Source: Ruminococcus sp.
GTDB taxonomy: Bacteria; Bacillota; Clostridia; Oscillospirales; Ruminococcaceae
Assembly (NCBI RefSeq): GCF_024691275.1
Contig: NZ_JAILNU010000058.1
Coordinates: 80,399 to 144,398, forward strand
DNA length: 64,000 nucleotides
Direction of reading: 5' to 3'
The position numbers were made by a program, and so were the translations under genes. Positions 1-9,011 of this stretch are shown piece by piece. Each line of letters starts with the position of its first letter. The stretch's first letter is position 1. The notes under the pieces are model-generated. The model saw only the letters and a program-made list of their open reading frames with translations, was not told where the DNA came from and ran no database searches.

Positions 1-1
1 G

Positions 2-580
2 AAGTACAGCGACGGCAAGAAGAACCTTGTTTTCGTGGGCAGGATAGCTCCCAACAAGAAGCAGGAGAACGTTATAAGCGCCTTTTTCTGCTACAAGAAG
101 CTCAATCCCGATTCAAGGCTGATACTTGTGGGCTCTCCGACTGGTATGGAGAATTACCACGAGCGCCTTGTGAAGTATGCCAACGCTCTCGGTATAGGCG
201 ACGACGTTATCTTCCCCGGACATATAAAGTTCAGCGAGATACTGGCGTATTACCGCCTTGCAGACGCTTTCGTCTGTATGAGCGAGCACGAGGGCTTCTG
301 CGTACCTCTTGTGGAGGCTATGTTTTTCAACGTTCCCGTTATCGCATACGATACCAGTGCCATATCAGACACTCTCGGCGGCAGCGGAGTGCTCCTTGAC
401 AACAACGATCCTGTGTTTGCAGCAGCTGTCATCGACCGTGTGCTCACTGATGAGAAGCTCCGCGAGAGCATCATCGCAGGACAGCGCAGGAGACTGGAAG
501 ACTTCTCCTATGAGCGCATCAAGGCGACGTTCGATAAGCAGCTCACAGATTATATAAACGGAAAAAAAGCTACTGAATAA
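2..580 (+). CDS. Glycosyltransferase family 4, C-terminal part (cut by window edge)
   Basis: The frame is already open at the left edge, so the start and the acceptor-binding N-terminal domain lie outside; about 192 residues remain. The visible half is the donor-binding Rossmann domain of a GT-B glycosyltransferase: VGRIAPNKKQENVISAF near its beginning, then the acidic motif EHEGFCVPLVEAM, in which two glutamates seven residues apart normally hold the nucleotide sugar. It is followed 11 bases later by another GT4 gene on the same strand, so it belongs to the surface-polysaccharide cluster. The sugar transferred cannot be told from sequence. Confidence 0.9.
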   Translation, partial: KYSDGKKNLVFVGRIAPNKKQENVISAFFCYKKLNPDSRLILVGSPTGMENYHERLVKYANALGIGDDVIFPGHIKFSEILAYYRLADAFVCMSEHEGFCVPLVEAMFFNVPVIAYDTSAISDTLGGSGVLLDNNDPVFAAAVIDRVLTDEKLRESIIAGQRRRLEDFSYERIKATFDKQLTDYINGKKATE

Positions 581-591
581 AGGATACTGAA

Positions 592-1791
592 ATGAAAAAG
601 ATAGGATTTGTTATTCCGTGGTACAGTGAAAAGATACCGGGAGGCGCTGAAATGGAGCTTCGCGGACTGACCACACATCTGCATGAAGCAGGCATCGAGA
701 TAGAAATGCTCAGTACCTGTGTAAAGGAGTTCTCTGCGGACTGGAACGAGAACTATTTCAGCGAGGGAACAGATACGGTCCACGGCTTCCCCATAAGGCG
801 TTTCAAGGTGAGAAAGCGCAATGTACAGGCGTTTGACGCGGTAAATGCAAAGCTCATGAAGAATATGCCCGTGTCGGCAGATGAGCAGCGCACATATGTT
901 GAGGAAATGGTGAACAGTCCCGACCTCTGCGAGTATATTAAAACTCACAGCGACGAGTACAGCCTTTTCGTGTTCATTCCGTATATGTTCGGCACCACCT
1001 ACCACGGATTGCAGGTGTGTCCCGAAAAATCGGTGCTCATACCGTGTTTCCATGACGAATCCTATGTGTATATGGACGTATTCAAGCCTGTTTTCGAGAA
1101 CATAGGCGGTATCATATACCATGCAAAGCCCGAGTACGAGCTTGCTAACCGCGTGTTCGACATGAGCCGTGTGAAGCAGGGCTGCCTCGGAGAGGGCGTA
1201 TATACCGATCTTACCAGCGATGCGGCTGCTTTCCGCAGCAAATTCGGCATCGACAGTCCCTTTATCATCTACGCGGGACGCAAGGACGAGGGAAAGAACG
1301 TCCACACCCTCGTGAAGTACTATTCCGAGTACGTCAAGCGACACGATACCGACCTGAAGCTCTTACTCATCGGCGGCGGAAATATCGACCTCCCCGATGA
1401 CCTTGTGAAGCAGAAGCGCATCATCGACTTGGGCTTCATCGACCTTCAGGACAAGTATAACGCTCAGGCAGCAGCGGAATTCCTCTGTCAGCCGTCAAAG
1501 AACGAGAGCTTCTCGCTTGTTATCATGGAGAGCTGGCTGTGCGGCAGACCTGTGCTGGTACACAGCGGCTGTGCAGTAACTCGGAATTTCGCATCAGAGT
1601 CCAACGGCGGACTTTATTTCGGCGACTATTTCGAGTTCGAGGGCTGCACGGACTGGTTCCTGAACAATAAGGAAAAGGCTGCACAGATGGGACAGAATGG
1701 CAGAAATTACGTCCGCAGCAACTTTGCATGGGACGTTATCGTTGATAAATATATGAAGTTTTTCAGAGAAGTAAGCGGAGATAAGGAATAA
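592..1791 (+). CDS. Glycosyltransferase family 4
   Basis: A 399-residue cytoplasmic GT-B glycosyltransferase, probably adding one sugar to a lipid-linked or surface glycan. The N-terminus has the glycine-rich loop typical of GT4 (PGGAEMELRGL). The donor domain begins near IIYAGRKDEGKN (about residue 225) and carries the EX7E motif in NESFSLVIME. A Shine-Dalgarno AAAGGA sits 9-10 bases before the ATG. Its stop overlaps the next ATG by one base (TAATG), which implies translational coupling. It is a clear paralogue of the next gene: both share FRSKFGI, GRxDEGK and the NGGLY..YFEFEG segment. Acceptor and donor sugar are unknown. Confidence 0.9.
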   Translation: MKKIGFVIPWYSEKIPGGAEMELRGLTTHLHEAGIEIEMLSTCVKEFSADWNENYFSEGTDTVHGFPIRRFKVRKRNVQAFDAVNAKLMKNMPVSADEQRTYVEEMVNSPDLCEYIKTHSDEYSLFVFIPYMFGTTYHGLQVCPEKSVLIPCFHDESYVYMDVFKPVFENIGGIIYHAKPEYELANRVFDMSRVKQGCLGEGVYTDLTSDAAAFRSKFGIDSPFIIYAGRKDEGKNVHTLVKYYSEYVKRHDTDLKLLLIGGGNIDLPDDLVKQKRIIDLGFIDLQDKYNAQAAAEFLCQPSKNESFSLVIMESWLCGRPVLVHSGCAVTRNFASESNGGLYFGDYFEFEGCTDWFLNNKEKAAQMGQNGRNYVRSNFAWDVIVDKYMKFFREVSGDKE

Positions 1792-2969
1792 TGAAGAGGA
1801 TAGCGCTCGTCAATCAGAGATACGGACTTGAAGTAAACGGCGGCTCGGAGTACTATACGCGGCTCATCGCGGAAAGGCTCACAGGAGAGTTTGAAGTCGA
1901 TGTCATAACTACAAAGGCTCTTGAATATACAACGTGGGAAAATCACTACAAGGAAGACGAAGAGGTGATAAACGGAGTGCGCGTGTTGCGTTTCCCCGTT
2001 GAAAAGCCCCGTGCGAAGGACTTCAACGACTTCAACGGAAAATACCTCAGTTCAGGCAGCTATAACGTTGAAACAGAGGAAAAGTGGTTCGAGAAGCAGG
2101 GGCCGTACTCTCCTGCGGCTATAAATTATATCCGCGAGAACAAGGACAAGTATGACGTTTTTATCTTCGTTACCTACCTCTATTATCTTACAGTAAAGGG
2201 ACTTCCCGAGGTGGCTGACAAGGCGGTATTCATACCCACAGCTCACGAAGAGCCCTTTATACATTTCAAGACCTATGAGACATTTTTCAAGCTCCCGAAG
2301 GCTTATGTGTTCCTTACCGATGAGGAAAAAGCCCTTGTACAGGGACTTTTTCACTGTGAGGACATCCCCTGCCGCGTAATGGGTACGGGCGTTGAAGTGC
2401 CCTGCGAGCCCGATGAAGCAGGCTTCCGCAGCAAATTCGGCATAGAGGGCGACTACATCATCTATGTGGGACGTATCGACGAGGGCAAGGACTGTCCGAC
2501 CATGTTCAAGTATTTCCTTGAATACAAGAAGCGCCGTCCCGACGATAAGCTGAAGTTGGTGCTCATGGGCAAGCCTGTCTGCGAGATACCTGCGCACAAG
2601 GACATAATCAGCCTCGGCTTCGTCAGCGAGGAGGACAAGTTCAGCGGCATATCAGGTGCAAAATGCCTTATACTGCCGTCAAAGTTCGAGAGCCTGTCCA
2701 TATCCGTGCTCGAAGCAATGACCCTTTCCGTGCCTGTTATCGTAAACGGCATATGTGAAGTCCTGAAAGGACACTGCATAAAGAGCAACGGCGGACTTTA
2801 CTACATGAATTATTTTGAATTCGAGGGTATCCTCGATTATATCTTCTCACACGACGCGGAGTATGCACAGCTGCGTAAAAATGCGGAGGCATACGTAGAG
2901 AAAAATTACCGCTGGGAAGTAATAATGCGTAATTTCAGTGATCTTATCCATAAAATCTGCGGGGAGTGA
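1791..2969 (+). CDS. Glycosyltransferase family 4 (paralogue of the preceding gene)
   Basis: A 392-residue GT-B enzyme with N-terminal loop VNGGSEYYTRLIAERL, donor domain from about residue 220 (IIYVGRIDEGKD), and EX7E motif FESLSISVLE. It starts one base inside the preceding stop codon, so the two are probably co-translated. Full-length resemblance to its neighbour, including the unusual NGGLYYMNYFEFEG stretch before the C-terminal helix, indicates tandem duplication followed by divergence, likely for successive linkages in one glycan. No signal peptide or membrane segment is visible. The substrate is not identifiable. Confidence 0.9.
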   Translation: MKRIALVNQRYGLEVNGGSEYYTRLIAERLTGEFEVDVITTKALEYTTWENHYKEDEEVINGVRVLRFPVEKPRAKDFNDFNGKYLSSGSYNVETEEKWFEKQGPYSPAAINYIRENKDKYDVFIFVTYLYYLTVKGLPEVADKAVFIPTAHEEPFIHFKTYETFFKLPKAYVFLTDEEKALVQGLFHCEDIPCRVMGTGVEVPCEPDEAGFRSKFGIEGDYIIYVGRIDEGKDCPTMFKYFLEYKKRRPDDKLKLVLMGKPVCEIPAHKDIISLGFVSEEDKFSGISGAKCLILPSKFESLSISVLEAMTLSVPVIVNGICEVLKGHCIKSNGGLYYMNYFEFEGILDYIFSHDAEYAQLRKNAEAYVEKNYRWEVIMRNFSDLIHKICGE

Positions 2970-2978
2970 GCATAAAGA

Positions 2979-5447
2979 ATGATATTTGCGTTGGTCTGCT
3001 TAGTCGGAGTAATATTTTCAGTTCTTAGTACATTGGCATGGTTCAGAAAGAAGAACTTTCTTGAAGCTTTTGTCATGGGAGTCATCATGTGGTTCTTTGC
3101 ACATATTGTTGCGAGCATGGGACTTTTCGTCATCGACAGATACACCATATTCCGTGCAGGCTGCGGAGCAGCAGCCATAAGTGCGGCGGTCTTCGCAGTT
3201 ATGCTGTTTAGGTATAACGGCAAGCCCTTCCGCCTGCATCACATGATAAAGGATAAGTATTCTATCAGGAATATGCTCATACCTATACTCATAAGTCTTA
3301 TCGCAGTACCGTTCGTTTCCGCGAAGAACGAGTTCTTCGGCATGGGACAGGATCAGGGCGTATACCAGACCCAGGCAATACTGTTTATGAACGGCGATAC
3401 CAAGCGTCAGAAGGATCTTTCCGAGTATTCCGACCTTGAAACAGACCATGAGCGCGAAATGTTCAGACATGACGTGGAGGAGGAGCTCCGCGGATACGAT
3501 ATTCCCAATGAGGATTATTCTGATACAGTATACGACAGAAGTGTCAGCGATGTATCGGGCATTATCCACGGAATACCCACATATTCGGCACTCCTTGCCA
3601 TGTGGGGAACGCTTTTCGGCATGGAAAATATGCAGGGCTTTGAGACAATAATTTACATCTGCCTTATTTTCCTTGTGCATTTTATATGCCGCAACCTTAA
3701 ACTCAAAGACGTTACTTCGTTCTGTGCCTGTGTGGGTACAGCTGCTGCACCTGTAGTGATATGGGTCGCAAAGTCATCGCTTACGGAGATGATCCTCTCA
3801 CTCATACCCGTGCTGTTCCTCTACTTCCTTACGGACGACGAAGCTCCCGACAGCAAGTGGCTTTCGGTAATACCCATAGCAGTGTTCGGCTGCTATCATG
3901 TTTCGCTGTATACCATGCTGCCAATGTTCGTGCTGATATACGGCGGTATGTACGTATTCACAAGAGAACGTCAGTATGCAGTGCTGATGCCCGTAACAGT
4001 GGCAGGCTATCTCGGAAGCTACTTCATGATGCGTCAGATACAGCCCATGTACACCATGAACAATTACAGTCCTGTGTTCTTTGCAGGAGTAAACGTCAAC
4101 AATATCACAACAGTCATTACTATAGTATCCGCAGCAGCATTTGCGGCAGTTCTCCTGTTTGTGTTCATTGTAAATAAGCGTACTCCCAGTAACTTCAGTG
4201 CAACGAAGTTCGCAAGAGGAGCAGGAGATTCAAAGGTGTTCAATATGCTTCTCAGGCTCATGCTGATACTTCCGACCGCATTTATCATCGTAAGAGCTGT
4301 ATTGAAGTACAGCGGCTGGAGCGAAGCAAGTCACCTTACACTGGTTGGCTTTGCGGTAAATACAGGGCTCATACTCTTCCCACTGGGTGTCGTATTCGCT
4401 TGTATATCGCCGAAGTTCTTTGCTGAGCGTCCCCAGAAGCTGGTGCTGTTCATCATGTTCTTCTACTGTATACTGTTCTATTCCATGTTCCTGCGCTTAG
4501 AGATACAGCACTACTACTACTATTCGCGCTATCTTGCACCGTTTATCCCGATAGCTATGATATTCTGTGCGGCAGTGCTGGACCGCTTCGGCGGAAAGCT
4601 CCTTATACCTGTCACAGCGGCAGGCATAATATATCTTGTGCCGTATGATACGTTCCTGATGCAGAACAAGGACGATTCACGCATCGAATGGAGCATACTT
4701 TCCGACCTTACAGACTTTGTGGACGAAAATGACTGTATCGTAATATCACGCGGCTATGTTTCGAGACTATGGCTGCCGATGCGCAGCATGACAGGCGCAA
4801 AGATCGTTCCCGAGGACGAGAACGATCCCGAACAGATCGAAAGACTTGCGGCAAGATACGGCGGAGTACTTGTGCTGACAGATAAGAGCCTTTATGCCGA
4901 GGACTATACCCTTGTTTACTCCAATGTGCTCCACCATATCGAGGACGACCTCAATACCACGGGAAAGATAGCTCCCATGTCGCTGGGCTACTGGTCGGTA
5001 GATGAGGACATAAGGATATATTTCTACGATAAATACCGCTTCATGTATACAGCCGCGGAGGACTACGACAGAATGAGCGGCGTTTCGGGACTGGAAAGCA
5101 GCTTCTGCTGGACAGACAGTGAAGAAGCTCAGGTGGAATGTCTGCTCTATCCCGATGATTACAACATCACCCTGGAGCTGGGCGGCGCACTTCCGCTGGA
5201 TATGATAGGTACGGACAGCTTTGAGGTCACACTGCTTCTTGACGGCGAGAAAGTGGGAACACAGTTCATAACAGCCGATAACAACGGCGGAAAGCTGCAC
5301 TACAGAGTTGATGAAGACAAGATAAAGGACGGAGAAAATGTTCTGGAGATACAGACACCTTTATGGAAAGCGGCTGTACTGAATCCTGCCGATACCCGTA
5401 CACTGGGCATACCGATAAAGTCAGTGCGTTTTTCGCCTGCGTCATGA
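2979..5447 (+). CDS. Large polytopic membrane protein, GT-C-like glycosyltransferase
   Basis: An 822-residue protein with roughly a dozen hydrophobic segments in residues 1-560 and a soluble C-terminal part of about 250 residues expected outside the cell. The first outer loop carries an acidic stretch (FFGMGQDQGVYQTQ) in the position where GT-C enzymes such as GT39/ArnT relatives hold their catalytic aspartate. That, and the place inside a glycosyltransferase cluster, suggest transfer of a sugar from a polyprenyl-phosphate donor on the outer membrane face. The match to a named family is weak. It starts 9 bases after the previous stop; the purine-rich site lies far from the ATG, so coupling may help initiation. 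Confidence 0.7.
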   Translation: MIFALVCLVGVIFSVLSTLAWFRKKNFLEAFVMGVIMWFFAHIVASMGLFVIDRYTIFRAGCGAAAISAAVFAVMLFRYNGKPFRLHHMIKDKYSIRNMLIPILISLIAVPFVSAKNEFFGMGQDQGVYQTQAILFMNGDTKRQKDLSEYSDLETDHEREMFRHDVEEELRGYDIPNEDYSDTVYDRSVSDVSGIIHGIPTYSALLAMWGTLFGMENMQGFETIIYICLIFLVHFICRNLKLKDVTSFCACVGTAAAPVVIWVAKSSLTEMILSLIPVLFLYFLTDDEAPDSKWLSVIPIAVFGCYHVSLYTMLPMFVLIYGGMYVFTRERQYAVLMPVTVAGYLGSYFMMRQIQPMYTMNNYSPVFFAGVNVNNITTVITIVSAAAFAAVLLFVFIVNKRTPSNFSATKFARGAGDSKVFNMLLRLMLILPTAFIIVRAVLKYSGWSEASHLTLVGFAVNTGLILFPLGVVFACISPKFFAERPQKLVLFIMFFYCILFYSMFLRLEIQHYYYYSRYLAPFIPIAMIFCAAVLDRFGGKLLIPVTAAGIIYLVPYDTFLMQNKDDSRIEWSILSDLTDFVDENDCIVISRGYVSRLWLPMRSMTGAKIVPEDENDPEQIERLAARYGGVLVLTDKSLYAEDYTLVYSNVLHHIEDDLNTTGKIAPMSLGYWSVDEDIRIYFYDKYRFMYTAAEDYDRMSGVSGLESSFCWTDSEEAQVECLLYPDDYNITLELGGALPLDMIGTDSFEVTLLLDGEKVGTQFITADNNGGKLHYRVDEDKIKDGENVLEIQTPLWKAAVLNPADTRTLGIPIKSVRFSPAS

Positions 5448-5486
5448 AGCCTCTCACGAGGAAAAGTATTTGAAAGGAACTGAAAT

Positions 5487-6455
5487 ATGAAGCTTATCAT
5501 ACAGATACCATGTTATAACGAGGAAAAGACGCTGGAGCTCGCCTACAACGACCTGCCCAGACATATTGACGGTATCGACACCATAGAATACCTGATAATC
5601 AACGACGGAAGCCAGGATAACACTGTTGCCCGTGCGAGAGAGCTGGGATTTCATCATATAGTTTCGTTCAAGCGCAACAAGGGCCTTGCAAAGGGCTTTA
5701 TGGCAGGAATAGATGCCTGTCTGCACCTGGGAGCTGATATCATCGTCAATACCGATGCCGACAATCAGTACTGCGGCGCGGATATCGAGAAGATAGTCCG
5801 CCCGATACTCGACCAGAAGGCGGATATCGTCATCGGCGAGCGTCCCATAGACGAGACAGAGCACTTCTCATGGAAGAAGAAAAAGTTCCAGCACCTCGGA
5901 AGCTGGGTAGTCCGCGTGGCTTCGGGGACAGATATCCCTGATGCTCCCAGCGGATTCAGAGCGTATTCCCGTGAGGCTGCACTCAGGCTCAATGTAGTGA
6001 ACGAGTACACCTATACCCTTGAGACTATAATACAGGCAGGAAATAACAAGACTGCCATGACTTCGGTGCCGATAAGGACAAATCCCGAGACCAGACCTTC
6101 GCGCCTGTTTTCGAGTATGTGGCGCTATATGAAGCGTTCATCGACTGTTATCACACGTTCCTTCGTAATGTACAAGCCGCTGAAATTCTTCATGACTATC
6201 GGTGCGGTACTGCTTCTGCTGGGAGCTGTACTCGGCGTGAGATTCCTTGTGCTCATGGGAATGGGCGAAGGCGACGGACACGTACAGTCCCTTATACTCA
6301 CTGCGATATTGATAATGATGGGCTTCCAGACCATAACCATAGGACTCCTTGGCGATACTATATCCGCCAACAGGAAACTCCTTGAAGACGTTCAGTACAG
6401 AGTGAGAAAGATGGAGTGCGGCAAGAGCGACGAGGAAAAGCGCAATGAAGAATAA
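5487..6455 (+). CDS. Glycosyltransferase family 2, polyprenyl-phosphate sugar transferase type
   Basis: A 322-residue GT-A enzyme. The nucleotide-sugar domain occupies about residues 1-215, with IQIPCYNEEKTL, INDGSQDNT and the metal-binding DXD-like NTDADNQY. Two strongly hydrophobic segments follow (about residues 228-255 and 268-295), giving the dolichol-phosphate-mannose-synthase/ArnC/GtrB layout. It likely loads a sugar onto undecaprenyl phosphate at the inner membrane face. The neighbouring GT-C-like protein needs exactly such a donor, so the two are plausible partners. Clear SD GAAAGGAA before the ATG. The end overlaps the next gene by 11 bases. Confidence 0.88.
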   Translation: MKLIIQIPCYNEEKTLELAYNDLPRHIDGIDTIEYLIINDGSQDNTVARARELGFHHIVSFKRNKGLAKGFMAGIDACLHLGADIIVNTDADNQYCGADIEKIVRPILDQKADIVIGERPIDETEHFSWKKKKFQHLGSWVVRVASGTDIPDAPSGFRAYSREAALRLNVVNEYTYTLETIIQAGNNKTAMTSVPIRTNPETRPSRLFSSMWRYMKRSSTVITRSFVMYKPLKFFMTIGAVLLLLGAVLGVRFLVLMGMGEGDGHVQSLILTAILIMMGFQTITIGLLGDTISANRKLLEDVQYRVRKMECGKSDEEKRNEE

Positions 6456-7599
6456 GAAGAAAAAGATCGTCGTAATAGGGCCTGTGTACCCGTATAAAGG
6501 CGGAATATCGCATTATACGGGCGCAATGGTCAAAAGCCTGAAAAAGGATTTCGATGTTGAGACAGTATCCTACAAGATGCAGTACCCGAAGCTTCTGTTC
6601 AAGAATGAGCAAAAGGACTTCGACAACGACCTTTTCAAGATACCCGAAACACAGTTCCTTATCAATACGGCAAATCCGCTGAACTGGATAATATCTGCAT
6701 ATAAGATCAAGAAGATGCACCCCGACCGTATCATCGTGCAGTGGTGGCATCCTTATTTTTCGCCGTGTTATACGGCATTATCGCTTATGCTGAGGAAGAT
6801 ACCGAAGATATTTGTATGTCATAATGTCTTTCCACACGAGCGTTTCCCTATGGATCGCTTTCTCACGAAGCTGGTGCTGAAAAGAGGCGCGGCATATATT
6901 ACTCACTCGGAGAAAGATGCTGCTGACCTGAAACAGGTAACGAAGTCGCCCGTATACGAAACGACAGTCCTGCCCGTGCATAATGCATTCAAGATACAGA
7001 ATATGAGCAAGGAGCAGGCTAAACGTGAGGCAGGTGCAGCTCCCGAGAAGAAAATGCTCCTGTTTTTCGGTTTTATCCGTGATTATAAGGGACTTCGCCA
7101 TATTATCAGCGCAATGCCCGAGATAGTTAAGTACGACCCGAATATCGAGCTGTGGGTGGTAGGCGAGTTCAGAAATGACAAGGACAGCTACCTTGAGCAG
7201 ATCAAAAAGTGCGGAGTATCGGGAAATATCAGACTGGTTGACGGCTATATCCCCGACAGCGGCATCGAGAAGTATTTTGCGGCTGCGGACATAGTTGTTC
7301 TTCCCTATGAATCCGCAACACAGAGCGGTATCGTTCAGATAGCATACGGCTTCGAGAAGCCTGTTATCGCTACGAGGGTCGGTGGACTTCCCGAGGTGGT
7401 GCTCGACGGAAAGACAGGATATATCGTTCCGCCGAAGGATCACCATGCACTTGCTGAGGCTGTATGCCGCTTCTTCCGAGAGGAAAAAGCGGAGGAGTTC
7501 ACCGAGAACGTGCGCAGGGAAGCCTACAGGTATTCATGGGACAGAATGAACGAGGTAGTTCAGCGCCTTACAGAAAAGACGGGTGCTCATGAAAGATAA
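6445..7599 (+). CDS. Glycosyltransferase family 4
   Basis: A 384-residue GT-B glycosyltransferase. The N-terminus VVIGPVYPYKGGISHYTGAM has the GT4 glycine loop; the donor domain has LLFFGFIRDYKGL and VVLPYESATQSGIVQIAY. In this last motif the usual second glutamate of EX7E is replaced, as in GT4 subfamilies carrying an SATQSG segment. It starts inside the end of the GT2 gene, with SD GAGGA within that gene's last codons, so translation is probably coupled. Cytoplasmic, with no membrane segment. Part of the same surface-glycan operon; the specificity is unknown. Confidence 0.88.
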   Translation: MKNKKKKIVVIGPVYPYKGGISHYTGAMVKSLKKDFDVETVSYKMQYPKLLFKNEQKDFDNDLFKIPETQFLINTANPLNWIISAYKIKKMHPDRIIVQWWHPYFSPCYTALSLMLRKIPKIFVCHNVFPHERFPMDRFLTKLVLKRGAAYITHSEKDAADLKQVTKSPVYETTVLPVHNAFKIQNMSKEQAKREAGAAPEKKMLLFFGFIRDYKGLRHIISAMPEIVKYDPNIELWVVGEFRNDKDSYLEQIKKCGVSGNIRLVDGYIPDSGIEKYFAAADIVVLPYESATQSGIVQIAYGFEKPVIATRVGGLPEVVLDGKTGYIVPPKDHHALAEAVCRFFREEKAEEFTENVRREAYRYSWDRMNEVVQRLTEKTGAHER

Positions 7600-8536
7600 A
7601 CTTAACTTAAAGAAGCTGCTGAAGCTGGCAGGACACCTTGTAGTTATCGCAGCTCTGGCATTTGTGGTCAAGAAGATCATCGACATGGACATTAAGCTGA
7701 GCGACCTGAGTTCGCCGCGTGTCATAGGAGCTTTTGCACTGAGCCTTGTAATACAGGCTGCGCAGATAATCATAGCCTGCTATCCGTGGCTGATGTTCAC
7801 GAGGTCGCTTTCGGGGAGAAAGATACCCTACTCGGCGGCGATGCCCGTGTATACTCAGTCCAATATATACAAGTATCTTCCCGGAAACGTGTTCCAGTAC
7901 GTGGGACGCAACAAGCTTGCGGCTGATATGGACATAAGCCATGTGGACGTAGCCTGCGCGACCATTCTCGACGTGTTTTTCTGCGTGTTCTGGACGGGAG
8001 TTGTGTCTGTTATACTCCTCGGCGGCAAGATAGCGGAGCTTCTCGGAAAATACGGCAGGAACCTTCTCATCGTGGGAGCAGCAGGAGTACTTTTCCTGAT
8101 AGCGGCGGTCATGATCGTAAAGCTTAAATTCAGCGACAAGGTAAAAGGCTATCTTTCGCGGTATTCAAAGGCTTTTGAAAAGAGCAACCGCCCGCAGCTT
8201 TTAAGCGGCATATTCTACTATTTTGCACACAACTGCGTGTCGGCAGCCATGTACCTCGGCTGTGTAGCCCTCATAGTTCCGCAGGCGGGAACAAAGGAGC
8301 TTTTCGCGCTTACGGGAGCGTTTCTGTTTGCGTGGATAATCGGCTTTGTAACTCCGGGAGCTCCGGGCGGCATCGGCATACGTGAGGGAGTAATGCTTTT
8401 CGTGTGCGGCGACCAATATGCAGACAGGATAGTGCTGTTCGTGCTGGTAATGCGCATAGCATCGGTATTTGCTGACGTAGCGGCATTTATCATCGGTAAG
8501 CTTTACGCTGCAAAATATGTAAGAGCTAAGAATTAA
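7589..8536 (+). CDS. LPG synthase transmembrane-domain family protein (UPF0104/AglD-like)
   Basis: A 315-residue integral membrane protein with about eight hydrophobic segments. The conserved segment FVTPGAPGGIGIREG near residue 255 is the signature of the lysylphosphatidylglycerol-synthase transmembrane/AglD superfamily, whose members are flippase-like or assist lipid-linked glycan assembly. There is no C-terminal aminoacyl-transfer domain, so it is not a complete MprF. The ATG at 7589 overlaps the GT4 gene by 11 bases; an in-frame GTG at 7583 is less likely. As last gene of the glycan cluster it may move the lipid-linked product across the membrane. That role is inferred. Confidence 0.8.
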   Translation: MKDKLNLKKLLKLAGHLVVIAALAFVVKKIIDMDIKLSDLSSPRVIGAFALSLVIQAAQIIIACYPWLMFTRSLSGRKIPYSAAMPVYTQSNIYKYLPGNVFQYVGRNKLAADMDISHVDVACATILDVFFCVFWTGVVSVILLGGKIAELLGKYGRNLLIVGAAGVLFLIAAVMIVKLKFSDKVKGYLSRYSKAFEKSNRPQLLSGIFYYFAHNCVSAAMYLGCVALIVPQAGTKELFALTGAFLFAWIIGFVTPGAPGGIGIREGVMLFVCGDQYADRIVLFVLVMRIASVFADVAAFIIGKLYAAKYVRAKN

Positions 8537-8555
8537 GCAGGGAACGTCTCCTCGT

Positions 8556-8668
8556 CGTTCCGCAAGTTCACAGCCATTAGCCATGTAGGGGCGGCGTTTC
8601 GCCGCCCGTGTTATACAAAGCACGTAGCATGAAACAAAATGTACGGGCGAACATTGTTCGCCCGTAAT
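8556..8668. repeat. Intergenic palindromic repeat, GTAGGGGCGGCG family, copy 1
   Basis: Two perfect hairpins: gggcggcg/cgccgccc (8588-8606) and acgggcgaac/gttcgcccgt (8643-8665), preceded by AGCCATTAGCCATGTAGGGG. Related sequences lie near 8985, 12541, 18695-18783, 38127-38198 and 39822-39916, always between genes. Confidence 0.8.
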
Positions 8669-8677
8669 AATGATATG

Positions 8678-8705
8678 AAAAAGCAGTCCGAGTGGACTGC
8701 TTTTT
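8678..8705. terminator. Bidirectional intrinsic terminator
   Basis: Perfect stem aaaaagcagtcc/ggactgcttttt with a GAGT loop; A-tract on one side and T-tract on the other. It lies between the end of the plus-strand glycan cluster and the convergent zinc-ribbon gene, so it can serve both strands. Confidence 0.9.
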
Positions 8706-8708
8706 GTG

Positions 8709-8933
8709 TTATTGTTCGTTTAGTTCATTCAGAAGGTCGAGTGTCCTGAATATCTTTTCGCATTTCTTGCACTGCCAGTCACAGTCGCTCTTTTTTGTCT
8801 TCTTATGGAGCAATTCAAGAGCACTGCCGCATAGCGGACATGGAGCCCCCTCGCCGTTCCATAGCTTTTTCAGAAAGGTGAGTACTTCACTTCGGGAGTG
8901 CATATCAAGTTCGTGTAGTGTGATCTTTTCCAT
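8709..8933 (-). CDS. Small zinc-ribbon protein
   Basis: About 74 residues, starting at MEKITLHELD. The ATG at 8933 was chosen because GAGGA lies 7 bases upstream; a longer in-frame start has no such site. The sequence holds two cysteine knuckles, CPLCG and CKKC, about 27 residues apart, the pattern of a treble-clef or rubredoxin-like zinc ribbon, followed by a short helix. No enzyme motif is visible; such proteins usually bind nucleic acid or a protein partner. It is transcribed away from metH's end and terminates at the shared hairpin at 8678-8705. The specific role is unknown. Confidence 0.7.
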   Translation of the reverse strand: MEKITLHELDMHSRSEVLTFLKKLWNGEGAPCPLCGSALELLHKKTKKSDCDWQCKKCEKIFRTLDLLNELNEQ

Positions 8934-9011
8934 GAGTTTATCCTCATAAATCAGAAATTTAGTTTTTATGGCGCAGACTTCCAAAGGCAGCCCCTACAAG
9001 CTAACGGCTCA

